Below, piece after piece: positions 22,877-32,140 of a DNA stretch of 39,636 bases. The notes beneath the pieces were generated by a model. The model searched no databases and had not been told where the DNA came from. It was given only the letters and a program-made list of their open reading frames with translations. This stretch comes from Dysgonamonadaceae bacterium (lineage in GTDB: Bacteria; Bacteroidota; Bacteroidia; Bacteroidales; Azobacteroidaceae). The stretch covers positions 1-39,636 of the forward strand of contig JAIRKO010000010.1 in NCBI GenBank assembly GCA_031260045.1, read 5' to 3'. How positions within the stretch are numbered: the first letter of the stretch is position 1; every line of letters starts with the position of its first letter. Position numbers and translations under genes: made by a program.

Positions 22877-25597
22877 TTATTTTTCAACGGCAGCCTGCGC
22901 CGCAGCCAACCGCGCAACAGGCACGCGGAACGGCGAACAGCTAACATAGTCCAACCCCACCTTGTGGCAGAATTTTACCGAACTCGGCTCGCCGCCATGT
23001 TCGCCGCAAATACCGCATTTCAAGTCGGGTTTGATTTCCCGCCCGCGTGTGGTGGCTAATTCTACCAATTGCCCAACGCCTTTTTGGTCAAGGACTGCAA
23101 ACGGATCTTCTTTCAGGATGCCTTTTTCGATGTACATCGGCAGGAACTTGGCAACGTCGTCGCGGCTGTAACCGAAAGTCATCTGCGTTAAGTCGTTAGT
23201 GCCGAACGAGAAAAATTCGGCGGAGGTGGCAATCCGGTGAGCCGTCAGGGCGGCGCGCGGGATTTCAATCATCGTGCCGACTTTGTAATCAATAGACATT
23301 CCTTTTTCCTTGAATACCGTTTGCGCCGTTTCGTCAATGATTTTCCGCTGCGCCAGAAATTCGTAGAGAATACCGGTCAGCGGCACCATGATTTCCGGAA
23401 TCACTTGTTTGCCTTTCGATTTCAATTCGAGCGCCGCTTCGATGATGGCGCGCGTCTGCATTTCCGTAATTTCCGGATACAGATTGCCCAAGCGGGCGCC
23501 GCGCAATCCAAGCATCGGGTTTTGTTCCAACAAACTTTCCACGCGGGCGTGAATTTCTTCGTAAGGAAGATTCATCACTTTCGCCATTTCCATTTGCCCC
23601 TTTTCGTCGTGGGGAACAAACTCATGCAAAGGCGGATCCAGCAGGCGAACAGTTACCGGCAAACCCTCCATCGCCTCAAAAATACCGGTGAAATCGGCGC
23701 GTTGCAAAGGCAACAGTTTAGATAAAGCCTTGCGGCGTCCGGTTTCGTCTTTTGCGAGAATCATTTCGCGCATGGCAATAATTTTGTCTCCCTCAAAAAA
23801 CATATGTTCGGTGCGGCAAAGACCGATTCCCTTTGCGCCGAAACTGCGGGCAACGGAAGCGTCGTGCGGCGTATCGGCGTTGGTGCGCACTTTCAGGCGG
23901 GCATGTTTGTCGGAAAGGTTCATTAGTTCGCCGAAATCGCCGCTCAATTCCGCTTCTTGGGTTTCGATTTTACCGACGTAAACCAGTCCGGTTGAGCCGT
24001 TTAGCGAAATCCAGTCCCCTTCCGTCAGGGTTTTATCATCAATGGTCATCGTTTTTTTCCGGTAATCAATCCGAATGCCATTGGCGGCTGAAACGCAGCA
24101 TTTTCCCATGCCGCGGGCAACAACAGCCGCGTGGGAAGTCATCCCGCCGCGAGCGGTCATAATCCCTTCAGCCACAGCCATACCGCGTAAATCTTCGGGA
24201 GAAGTTTCGATGCGGCAAAGGACTACTTTTTCGCCGCGTTTCACCCATTCTTCGGCGTCGTCGGCGTGGAAAACGACTTTACCCGTAGCTGCGCCCGGAG
24301 AAGCCGGCAAACCTTTGGTGATCGGTTTGGCGGAAGCCAACGCCGATTTTTTGAAAACCGGATGAAGCAGTTCGTCCAATTTTTCGGGTTCCTGACGCAA
24401 CAAGGCGGTTTTTTCGTCGATAAGCCCTTGCCTCAACATATCCATAGCGATTTTCACCATTGCCGCGCCGGTACGTTTCCCGTTGCGGGTTTGCAGCAAC
24501 CACAGTTTATTGTCTTGGATGGTAAATTCCAAATCCTGCATATCGTGGAAATAGTCTTCCAGTTTCTGTTGCGTTTCAATCAGGTGTTTGGCGCATTCCG
24601 GCATGGATTCTTCCAAAGACGGATATTTCGCTTTTCTTTCCTCTTCCGAAATACCCTGCTGGGTAGCCCACCGCCGCGAACCTTCCAAAGTGATTTGCTG
24701 CGGGGTGCGGATACCGGCAACAACGTCTTCGCCCTGCGCATTAATCAGGTATTCGCCGTTGAAAATATCTTCGCCGGTAGCGGCGTCGCGGGTGAAAGCC
24801 ACGCCGGTGGCGGAAGTTTGCCCCATGTTGCCGAACACCATCGCCTGCACATTGACGGCAGTCCCCCATTCTTCGGGGATGCGGTACATTTGGCGGTAAA
24901 GGATGGCGCGTTCGTTCATCCATGAGTCGAAAACGGCGCAAACTGCGCCCCAAAGTTGTTCCCATGGGGAATCCGGGAAATCTTTTCCCGTTTGGGATTT
25001 CACGGCTGCTTTGAATTTTACAACCAAATTTTTCAGGTCATCGACCGTTAATTCCGTATCAAGTTTCACGCCCCTGTTTTCTTTCATTTCTTCCATGATT
25101 TTTTCAAAAGGGTCGATTTCCGTTTTGGAAGCGGGTTTCATGCCCAAAACCACGTCGCCATACATTTGCACAAAACGGCGGTAAGAATCCCATGCAAAAC
25201 GGGGATTGCCCGATTTTTTGGCAACGCCTTCCACTGCGTCGTCGTTCATGCCCAAATTTAAAACGGTGTCCATCATGCCCGGCATGGAAACGCGGGCGCC
25301 CGAACGAACGGAAACCAAGCAGGGGTTAGTTTTGTCGCCAAATCCTGTGCCGGTGGCTTTTTCCACTTCTTTGACAGCGGCTTCCACTTCCGGTTTAATG
25401 AGCCGGATAACGGCATCGCGACCTAACTGGTTGTATTCCGTACAAACTTCTGTGGTGATTGTAAACCCCGGAGGCACAGGAACGCCGATTAGGTTCATTT
25501 CCGCCAAATTAGCGCCTTTTCCTCCCAACAGGTTTTTCATGTCGGCTCTGCCTTCTGCGGAACCGTTACCGAATAGGTAAATTCGTTTTTTCTCCAT
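22877..25597 (-). CDS. ppdK: Pyruvate, phosphate dikinase
   Basis: The 906-residue product interconverts PEP, AMP and PPi with pyruvate, ATP and phosphate, a central step in anaerobic Bacteroidota. The N-terminal ATP-grasp part begins FGNGSAEGRADMKNLLGGKG. The swivelling phosphohistidine domain has GGMTSHAAVVARG with the histidine at about 489, and the C-terminal PEP/pyruvate barrel has LGLRGARLG and CGICGEHGGEP with the catalytic Cys at about 864. The start at 25597 (MEKKRIYLFGNG) is chosen because the 26 extra residues of the frame from 25675 are low-complexity Lys/Tyr-rich leader sequence. Length is normal for the family. Confidence 0.96.
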   Translation of the reverse strand: MEKKRIYLFGNGSAEGRADMKNLLGGKGANLAEMNLIGVPVPPGFTITTEVCTEYNQLGRDAVIRLIKPEVEAAVKEVEKATGTGFGDKTNPCLVSVRSGARVSMPGMMDTVLNLGMNDDAVEGVAKKSGNPRFAWDSYRRFVQMYGDVVLGMKPASKTEIDPFEKIMEEMKENRGVKLDTELTVDDLKNLVVKFKAAVKSQTGKDFPDSPWEQLWGAVCAVFDSWMNERAILYRQMYRIPEEWGTAVNVQAMVFGNMGQTSATGVAFTRDAATGEDIFNGEYLINAQGEDVVAGIRTPQQITLEGSRRWATQQGISEEERKAKYPSLEESMPECAKHLIETQQKLEDYFHDMQDLEFTIQDNKLWLLQTRNGKRTGAAMVKIAMDMLRQGLIDEKTALLRQEPEKLDELLHPVFKKSALASAKPITKGLPASPGAATGKVVFHADDAEEWVKRGEKVVLCRIETSPEDLRGMAVAEGIMTARGGMTSHAAVVARGMGKCCVSAANGIRIDYRKKTMTIDDKTLTEGDWISLNGSTGLVYVGKIETQEAELSGDFGELMNLSDKHARLKVRTNADTPHDASVARSFGAKGIGLCRTEHMFFEGDKIIAMREMILAKDETGRRKALSKLLPLQRADFTGIFEAMEGLPVTVRLLDPPLHEFVPHDEKGQMEMAKVMNLPYEEIHARVESLLEQNPMLGLRGARLGNLYPEITEMQTRAIIEAALELKSKGKQVIPEIMVPLTGILYEFLAQRKIIDETAQTVFKEKGMSIDYKVGTMIEIPRAALTAHRIATSAEFFSFGTNDLTQMTFGYSRDDVAKFLPMYIEKGILKEDPFAVLDQKGVGQLVELATTRGREIKPDLKCGICGEHGGEPSSVKFCHKVGLDYVSCSPFRVPVARLAAAQAAVEK

Positions 25598-25698
25598 AAA
25601 ATAATAGTAATTTTTGTATTTTTTTAATTGTGATTTTTTCATCTTTTTTGTCCGCAGATTTACGCAAATTTTCACAGATAATCAACTCTGCGGATATA

Positions 25699-26370
25699 CT
25701 AAAACACTGGCAAATAAGCCAAGTGAATACCGGTTATCTGATTGGAAGAAGCTTGAAAAACATCAGCTCGCTTGTTGTTAAAAACATCTGCCAAACCAAA
25801 ATAATAACTTCCGCTCAGGATAAAAGAACCGATGCCGGTGCGGATTTCAATTCCCAGCGCGCCTTTCAGCCCATAGTCGAATTTGCGGTTTATCTTGTAT
25901 CCGTCGTCATAATAAGGCAAATTCGTATCTTCGTCGTTGATTATTTTTTTCTGCACTTCTTCGCCTATATTATACCGAAACTGCGGTCCCGCGTTGAAAA
26001 TGAGGCGGGCGCGTTTCCCCAGACCGAAGTAGAGATGCGCCAACAACGGGAGTTCGATATAAGCCAGCGAACGGGTGTATTCGTTGGGATGCGCATTATT
26101 CAGCGTATCTTTTTTTTCCGTCCATCCGCACAGGGAATAATTCAGTTCGCCGATAATCCCGAAATGATTTTCCGAAATGTAGCGCACCGTAAGCCCGCCC
26201 GAAGGCTGCATATAAAGTCCCTGTGGAACATAATATCCCGAATTGAACCGCATTTGCGAAAAATTTACGCCGCCATGAATACCCGCCGCCCATTCGGGTG
26301 AAAAGGCAGCGGTTTGAGCGCAGGCAAACGGAAATAAACATGAGAAAAAAACAAATGCAAGTTGTTTCAT
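25699..26370 (-). CDS. Outer-membrane beta-barrel protein (PorT-like family)
   Basis: The 223-residue product has a signal peptide (about 1-19, ending FACAQ) and a series of amphipathic beta-strands typical of the small OMP_b-brl_2 barrels: WAAGIHGGVNFSQMRF, FGIIGELNYSL, AYIELPLLAHLYFG, RLIFNAGPQFRYNIG, LGIEIRTGIGSFILSGSYYFGLADVF. The family includes the T9SS protein PorT, but most members are of unknown function and PorT itself cannot be claimed. The gene precedes ppdK by about 100 bases on the same strand. Confidence 0.78.
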   Translation of the reverse strand: MKQLAFVFFSCLFPFACAQTAAFSPEWAAGIHGGVNFSQMRFNSGYYVPQGLYMQPSGGLTVRYISENHFGIIGELNYSLCGWTEKKDTLNNAHPNEYTRSLAYIELPLLAHLYFGLGKRARLIFNAGPQFRYNIGEEVQKKIINDEDTNLPYYDDGYKINRKFDYGLKGALGIEIRTGIGSFILSGSYYFGLADVFNNKRADVFQASSNQITGIHLAYLPVF

Positions 26371-26402
26371 AACATTTATATGTGGCTTTCATATTGTCGC
26401 GG

Positions 26403-26491
26403 CGTCATTGCGAACCGCGAAGCGGTGAAGCACAATCCAGAATTATATTATGGCTCTCTGGATTGCTTCAGGCTTCGCCTTCGCAATGACG
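26403..26491. repeat. Dispersed palindromic repeat, second copy
   Basis: CGTCATTGCGAACCGCG to GCACAATCCAGA is followed by a short loop, then TCTGGATTGCTTCAGG to TCGCAATGACG. The two arms are imperfect reverse complements. The same arm sequence builds the 627-715 repeat in the opposite mutual order. It fills most of the gap between the LysM gene stop and the beta-barrel gene start; no gene is seen there. Confidence 0.7.
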
Positions 26492-26517
26492 GCTGCGATA
26501 ACCCATTTCATCTTCAA

Positions 26518-28083
26518 CTATTTGACGTTTGTTTGCGTAATGGAACGGTCGGGATTGTAACTCACCGAAAATAGGTTTGTATTGACAAACCCGCCCCCGT
26601 CATTAATTCTTTCAAAATGAAAATCCGTTTGTAAACCTTTATATTTTATGCTGTTGATTTTCGTTTCAAAATTCGTTCCGTATGTATGCACGGTTTGAAT
26701 GAAATACATTCCCGTATCGTATCCCAAAATGCCGAATTTGGGGAAGTTATCCGAAATAGTCCGACCATACCACTTAAAAAAAGTACTGTAAAAGTTTTTC
26801 ACTTCCTGATCGTTCATGTTGGCATAAAAAACGCTGAAAAAAGAGGTGTTCAAGGGGGAAAAACTGCCGGCGTATTTCGAGCCGAAAGTCTGCCAACGCG
26901 GATAGCCGAAAAGCGAAATCTTGTATTCGGAATGTTTCTTTTGAATAGTCCGCAGGGAGGAAATTATTTTTTCCACTGTTTCAGGGCTGTCGTCGTCGGG
27001 AATCAACACATTATTTTTACGCACATTCAATTCGGAAATGAAATCCGCATCGGAAAGCCGGTTTACATGCACCGTTGTGAAAGAAATTTTCTTTTTCTGC
27101 ATGTCGGAACGCAACAAGTCGATAAATTCCGACTGGTTGGACGAGCCGTTCGTCCCCGACAGCAAAATGATACGGTATTTTTTGTATTTGTCGATAAAAA
27201 AGTTTGAAGCCTTTTGATGCAAAACGGACTGGGGCGTATTTACCTGATACGACTTCGGATTGCCGGAAATCTCGCTGCTCATGGACGTAAAAGGAATCAC
27301 ATAAGGAATATTTTTGTCGTTTGAAAAGCCGGAAATAATTTTGATTTGTTCGTCCGAAAGCCCCCCAATAATCAATTGAACGTCTTGCATTTCCTTTTTT
27401 TTCAGGACATTGGAAATTTCCTTTTCGTCGGAACCGATGTCATACACTTGCAGATCGACGGAAATTCCTTTACTTTTGAGCGTTTTAAGCGCTAAAAGAA
27501 ATCCTTCGTAATATTCCACCATCCGGTCGACCACGTTTTTGTCGGTCTTGTCGTCTTTCAATCCGAAAGGCAACAAAACGGCTATGCGAACGGCTTCGAG
27601 AGATTGAGCGGAAAGTTGGGGCTGATCAAGAGTTAGAGTATCGGTTTGCGTTGTGGGGATGCGCACAACTTTTCCGATATAAAAAGTTTCTATCGACAAG
27701 CCGGGATTGGCGGCGAGAATGTCTTCGCGTTTCACCCCGTATTTGCGCGACAGAGCGTATAAAGTCTCTTTCGGCTGTATTTGATGATTGACAAAGGGTT
27801 CCGAATGTTCCGCCCTCTCAACGGCTGTGTTTTTGGGGATTTTCAAGCGTTCGCCAACCTTGATACGGGTTTCACTATTGGGGTTTAACTTGTAAATATC
27901 AGCGATTTGGACGCGATATTTGGAAGCAATGGAAAATACGGTTTGCCCGTTTTCTACCGTGTGCAGAAAATAATCGTCCTTTTCGGAAAAAAAAGTTGCT
28001 TGCGAACAAAATGCGTTCGCCGAATTTACGTTATAGAATTGCAAACAGGCAAATAGCAGAAATATAAGATAACGAGGTAACAT
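26518..28083 (-). CDS. LysM domain protein with periplasmic-binding-protein-like domain
   Basis: The 521-residue product has a signal peptide (about 1-23, MLPRYLIFLLFACLQF). Two LysM peptidoglycan-binding motifs follow at about 38-85 (HTVENGQTVFSIASKY) and 100-145 (HQIQPKETLYALSRKYG). From about 165 to the end comes a type 1 periplasmic-binding-protein fold (VRIAVLLPFGLKDDKT, LIIGGLSDEQIKIISGF, NIPYVIPFTS). Such proteins are common in Bacteroidota as cell-wall-anchored amino-acid-ABC-like sensors; the ligand is unknown. The start at 28083 is chosen because the longer frame from 28146 would run through the promoter. Confidence 0.85.
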   Translation of the reverse strand: MLPRYLIFLLFACLQFYNVNSANAFCSQATFFSEKDDYFLHTVENGQTVFSIASKYRVQIADIYKLNPNSETRIKVGERLKIPKNTAVERAEHSEPFVNHQIQPKETLYALSRKYGVKREDILAANPGLSIETFYIGKVVRIPTTQTDTLTLDQPQLSAQSLEAVRIAVLLPFGLKDDKTDKNVVDRMVEYYEGFLLALKTLKSKGISVDLQVYDIGSDEKEISNVLKKKEMQDVQLIIGGLSDEQIKIISGFSNDKNIPYVIPFTSMSSEISGNPKSYQVNTPQSVLHQKASNFFIDKYKKYRIILLSGTNGSSNQSEFIDLLRSDMQKKKISFTTVHVNRLSDADFISELNVRKNNVLIPDDDSPETVEKIISSLRTIQKKHSEYKISLFGYPRWQTFGSKYAGSFSPLNTSFFSVFYANMNDQEVKNFYSTFFKWYGRTISDNFPKFGILGYDTGMYFIQTVHTYGTNFETKINSIKYKGLQTDFHFERINDGGGFVNTNLFSVSYNPDRSITQTNVK

Positions 28084-28114
28084 AACTATTAGAATTCGAT
28101 TTAAAAATGGTTTG

Positions 28115-28122
28115 CAAAAGTA
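28115..28122 (-). promoter_or_regulatory. -7 promoter element of the LysM gene
   Basis: TACTTTTG on the minus strand matches TAnnTTTG, 32 bases upstream of the chosen start, within the 63-base divergent spacer. A -33 element is not evident. No plus-strand match for the divergent gene at 28147 was found. Confidence 0.45.
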
Positions 28123-28146
28123 ACAAAAAAATAATATAATTAACAC

Positions 28147-29442
28147 ATGACACGAAATTTACTTTTTATCACCGCCGCTTTTTTATTCTCCCCGCTTTAT
28201 GCCCAATATGAAGTAAGGGGCGGTAGCGGACGACCTTTGCAGGCGGGCAAAAACGGTCTCGCCGAAATACATTTGCTAAACGGACTTGAGGGGGCGCAAA
28301 TCAAATTCACCGCTTCGCAACCCGGCGAACATCAATGGCGACGGTACGAGAAATCAATTGACGACGCGGTTCCCGTATCCTGCATTCAAAACGAAAATGT
28401 TTCCATAATTACCGATATTTCAGACGGTTACGGATATTACGTAGAAGCGCCGATGGGAACGGGCTACGTTTGGATTGTCGATTACAGTCGCTATGTTCCC
28501 CGCATTTCCGGTTTGGCGGTAATGGAAGATGAATACAATTGCGAACGGCTGTTGCTCGTTGCCGATGCCGATGTTCCGCCTATTTATTACTATGCGAGCG
28601 GGCGGGAGAATACCTTGCAACGGGATTTTCGTTTGGCTTACAATACTTTGTCATGGAACGAGGAAGAAAAAACGTTCCAGCCTTCCGAAGCCGCATTTAC
28701 GGTACACAATTTATCGTCCGAAATAATCGTTGACAATCCCCCGCTCACAAACACGGCTTTCACGCTGAGCGACGCATTTTCCGACCATTTCGAACTTGCG
28801 CAGCCCGTCGTTTCGGAAACCTATCACGCCGTAAAAGTGGAAGCGCATTATACCGTCGAAAAAGACCGGGAATTCGGCGACAACGAAAGGCACACGCCCG
28901 ACAAAATGGAATCGTCGCCCATCGGCTATACGTTTACGGCATATGCCAACGAGCCGGTCGCCGCCTTTTACATATGGACGGTATCGAAACAGGAGCCTGC
29001 AACGGGCGCATACAGTACGATTGTCCGCTACACCGACCCCGTGCTGCGGTATACGTTTGAAAACACGGGCAACTACGAGGTGCAGCTGGAAGTGGATGGC
29101 GCCACGTCTGTCTGTGCGGATATGCCGGAAGCTATCCGCGTGTCGATCGACAGCACCCGCATCGAAATCCCCAATGCGTTCAGTCCGGGCGCTTCGCCCG
29201 GCGTTAACGACGAATTAAAAATCTCTTTCAGTTCGGTGCTTTCATTCCAAGCGTCCGTGTATAACCGCTGGGGCAACCTGCTTTACCGGTGGACGGATCC
29301 CGTTAAAGGCTGGAACGGCATGGTGGAGGGGAAATTTGTGCCGACGGGCGCTTACCTGCTTGTGGTGGAATACACGGATTCGGGCGGTAAAAAGCGGAGC
29401 AAGTCGCAGATGGTGAATGTATTGAGGGGAAATAATCGGTAG
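28147..29442 (+). CDS. Secreted protein with T9SS type B (CHU_C) sorting domain
   Basis: The 431-residue product has a signal peptide (about 1-20, ending PLYAQ). An N-terminal region contains the aromatic segment GYGYYVEAPMGTGYVWIVDY. A PKD-like module lies near 265-335 (TFENTGNYEVQLEVDG). The C-terminal gliding-motility/CHU_C domain spans about 340-431 (IPNAFSPGASPGVNDELKI, VYNRWGNLLYRW, WNGMVEGKFVPTGAYLLVVEYTD). Type B domains direct export through the T9SS, so the mature protein is probably at or outside the surface. It is divergent from the LysM gene. No catalytic motif was found. Confidence 0.82.
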   Translation: MTRNLLFITAAFLFSPLYAQYEVRGGSGRPLQAGKNGLAEIHLLNGLEGAQIKFTASQPGEHQWRRYEKSIDDAVPVSCIQNENVSIITDISDGYGYYVEAPMGTGYVWIVDYSRYVPRISGLAVMEDEYNCERLLLVADADVPPIYYYASGRENTLQRDFRLAYNTLSWNEEEKTFQPSEAAFTVHNLSSEIIVDNPPLTNTAFTLSDAFSDHFELAQPVVSETYHAVKVEAHYTVEKDREFGDNERHTPDKMESSPIGYTFTAYANEPVAAFYIWTVSKQEPATGAYSTIVRYTDPVLRYTFENTGNYEVQLEVDGATSVCADMPEAIRVSIDSTRIEIPNAFSPGASPGVNDELKISFSSVLSFQASVYNRWGNLLYRWTDPVKGWNGMVEGKFVPTGAYLLVVEYTDSGGKKRSKSQMVNVLRGNNR

Positions 29443-29466
29443 GGGCGAAAAAATCTCGCCCCTACC
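29438..29466. terminator. GGGGCGA hairpin between convergent genes
   Basis: GGTAGGGGCGA (29438-29448) and TCGCCCCTACC (29456-29466) form a perfect 11-bp stem with a 7-base loop. It overlaps the stop codon of the type B protein gene and lies just past the end of the convergent gene at 29479. It could act as a bidirectional terminator although T-runs are short. An 11-base copy of one arm occurs inside the susC signal-peptide coding region (39205-39216). Confidence 0.5.
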
Positions 29467-29478
29467 CTACCCCCGCTC

Positions 29479-32007
29479 TCAACGGTCTTTCACCACCTTC
29501 ACCGCCTCCGTCCTATCTCCGGAAAACCGCAGGATATAAACCCCTTTTCCCCATCCGGCAACCGGAACAGAGAATTTCCCGCCGGCAGGCAGCCGCCAGC
29601 TTCCCGTTTTCTGTCCCGCAACGGTATAAATCGCTACTTGCTTCATTCCTTCGGGATAGGACAATAGAAAACGATTACCCACGCAAACTGCGCTTGTTGT
29701 CGCCGTTTTCACCGCCGCGACGCTTGTTGTTCCGTAATCAGCGTCCCCTTGTTTGAACTGCAAAATCAAACTGCATCCGGGCGACTGGATGGTAATGTCG
29801 GCGCTCCGTCCCGAAATCCCGTCGGGCAGGGCGGAAACAGACACCGGCAAAGTGGCGATGCTCGCTTCGGGATCGCCGATATACTCGCCAATCGTTACCC
29901 AATCGCTCGGAACGTCGCCCGTAAACGTCCAATTATCGGGATATGTGTACTCCCACAAGTCCGGATGCCAAAAGCTGTGAATATCAAAATCGACATTTCC
30001 CCCCTCGTTCGGCGCGGCGTATTGATAAACGCCGTTGTTGGAGCGCAGGAACGGATAAGTAACGTTCATATCGAAGAGGAAAGAAGTGTAGAGCCTGTAA
30101 GAAGCAAGGCTTTTGAAAGATTTTTCACCCTCCTGTCCGGAAAAAAACAGGTAGGCGTTGTTTTCATTCCCCGTATGGAAAACGTTCTGATGCAGCACGC
30201 CCAGCGATTGAACCTTGCTGCTGGCAAAGCCGGTAAATTCAACCAAAATGGCGTCTTCTATTTCCAGATACGTCGGTTCTTCCCAGCCGCTCACAGGGTT
30301 TTCTCTCTTAAACGTAAACGGAATATTGTAATAGCGAACACCCTCTGGGTTGTCGTTTATGAAAACTGCATCGCTGCCGTAAACCGTAGAAACGGCGATG
30401 GTATCCGCCATCTGCCCGTCGACAATCCGGTGAATAATCAGTTTCAACTCCGCATCGGCATCGGCAACGACATTGGCGGCGCGTATCATCAGGGTATCGA
30501 ACACGTATTTGCGCGGCGGTTTATCGAACGCATTGCCCAAGCCAATCAGTTTCTGCGGCGCATAAAATTCGTCGCTGCCGGTTCCGAACAAATAGCCTTC
30601 GCTATTCTCCAACGTTTCCAGCGTAGGCTCGTTCCATACATTGTAATTGCCTGCATATCCGGTATATGAATTCCCGCCGGCAACCGCCCAGCCTTTCCCG
30701 TCGCACCAAATATAGCTCGAATTGTAATCGGGATTGGAAGCGTAAGCCGTCAGCACAGGCGCATCAAACTCGGTATAGGGATAGGTAATCATGGGGTCGG
30801 GATCGGTAATGTCGATGTGTTTTTGCAAATCGTCGGGGTCGCTAAAAGTCCACTTAAACGTTTCGCTGTCGACATTCCTGAAATTGTACCATTTGGCGGG
30901 TTCGTAAGCCGCGCCCAGCAGCGCGTTCGCGCCATCCCCATAAAACTGGTAATTCTGTGTAAACGTAAAGAAAAAATAGCCATCCGGACGCGTATATACT
31001 GCATGCGGATTGGGCGTTCCCACTCGGATTTCGTCCAGAAAAGCCGACGTTCCGTATCCGTTACTCGTAAAGCGGAAAGCCGTTTTCACAGACTGGTTTT
31101 TATACTTTGAAAGATTGACCTTAAAGAACTTCCAAGGGAAGGAAAGGCTGTCGAAAATGACCTGCAATTCGTCTTTCGGATAAGCAAGCGCATCGTCGCG
31201 AACGCTCCATTCCATTGTCCAATTTTCGCCGTTATCGGTAGATATGAGGACTTCGATGCGGTTGTTTTCACTGGTAAAATCCATCGTTTCGGCGTTGGAT
31301 TTATCTATATCTATAAGCAAATAAGCGGGATTGTATGCCAAATAAAAATAGAGGTTGTCGTCGTTTCCCAGCGTGAGGGCGGGCAAAAACAGCCATTCGT
31401 CCTGCGAGTTTTCGGGAATCGTGTCGCCGCTCTCCAAGTAGACGGGAGCGGAAACCATCACGTTAGCCCCGTATTTTCCGGCGGAGGCAAACAGGGAATC
31501 GACGTGCCACGTGAAATTATAATACCGCCCTTGCGCGTCGGGACCCGCATGACTGGGCGTATTTTGTTTATTTTCCTCGCTCCAGCCGTCGGGCAACCAA
31601 TCCCAATCGACGCCGTTGTAGTCTTCAAAAGTTTGATAGAGCGTATGAGTCGCCGCCGGCGCTTCCAACGGCAGCAGGTTGTCGGCGCGCGACGGAATCG
31701 GGTCGGCATAAAGCCTGCCGGATTTGACCGCCCGTCTTAGGGTTTTCCCCTGTTTTAACCGAACCAGTTCGTGTTTTGCGGCAGCCTGCACGGAAGCACG
31801 TTTCAAGCCGTCGCGCAAGGACGAAAAGTAATGCGAAGGTTGTCCCCGCAAGGCTTTTATTTCTTTTTTCTCTAAGCGCCCTACCCTCTCTTTACCGGAA
31901 GGCAACGTGGTTCCCCATTTTTCCGAAACCTGATTGTGGACGGTTTGCGCTTGTAAAGCCAAACATCCGGCAAGTAATATTGCCGCAATTGTCATTTTCT
32001 TTTTCAT
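29479..32007 (-). CDS. Secreted T9SS type A protein of the SUS-like locus (choice-of-anchor-J-like)
   Basis: The 842-residue product has a signal peptide (about 1-20, ending LALQA). A basic stretch follows at about 40-100. A jelly-roll region at about 120-335 has the choice-of-anchor-J look (YQTFEDYNGVDWDWLPDGW, DEWLFLPALTLGNDDNLYFYLAY, EVLISTDNGENWTMEW, GTSAFLDEIRVG). The middle is long and unrecognised, and the last 70 residues form a T9SS type A sorting domain (VAIYTVAGQKTG, GKGVYILRFSGD). It is the last gene of the SusC locus. It probably binds or processes the imported polymer at the surface; no peptidase or glycosidase motif was found. Confidence 0.75.
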   Translation of the reverse strand: MKKKMTIAAILLAGCLALQAQTVHNQVSEKWGTTLPSGKERVGRLEKKEIKALRGQPSHYFSSLRDGLKRASVQAAAKHELVRLKQGKTLRRAVKSGRLYADPIPSRADNLLPLEAPAATHTLYQTFEDYNGVDWDWLPDGWSEENKQNTPSHAGPDAQGRYYNFTWHVDSLFASAGKYGANVMVSAPVYLESGDTIPENSQDEWLFLPALTLGNDDNLYFYLAYNPAYLLIDIDKSNAETMDFTSENNRIEVLISTDNGENWTMEWSVRDDALAYPKDELQVIFDSLSFPWKFFKVNLSKYKNQSVKTAFRFTSNGYGTSAFLDEIRVGTPNPHAVYTRPDGYFFFTFTQNYQFYGDGANALLGAAYEPAKWYNFRNVDSETFKWTFSDPDDLQKHIDITDPDPMITYPYTEFDAPVLTAYASNPDYNSSYIWCDGKGWAVAGGNSYTGYAGNYNVWNEPTLETLENSEGYLFGTGSDEFYAPQKLIGLGNAFDKPPRKYVFDTLMIRAANVVADADAELKLIIHRIVDGQMADTIAVSTVYGSDAVFINDNPEGVRYYNIPFTFKRENPVSGWEEPTYLEIEDAILVEFTGFASSKVQSLGVLHQNVFHTGNENNAYLFFSGQEGEKSFKSLASYRLYTSFLFDMNVTYPFLRSNNGVYQYAAPNEGGNVDFDIHSFWHPDLWEYTYPDNWTFTGDVPSDWVTIGEYIGDPEASIATLPVSVSALPDGISGRSADITIQSPGCSLILQFKQGDADYGTTSVAAVKTATTSAVCVGNRFLLSYPEGMKQVAIYTVAGQKTGSWRLPAGGKFSVPVAGWGKGVYILRFSGDRTEAVKVVKDR

Positions 32008-32140
32008 GATTTTTTAATTTATTATGTATATGTAAATATTCTATTTCCATCATCCAGTTTGACGAATGACGGGTTTTTTTGGCTTCTCCGCCGATAGACA
32101 CGCTACGCAACAACGCCGCCCCATTAATCATTAACCATTA

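Noticed and set aside
25699-26370. Naming the small beta-barrel protein PorT
   Set aside because: The fold family contains PorT but also many unrelated proteins, and no T9SS gene is adjacent here; the family-level call is all that is supported.
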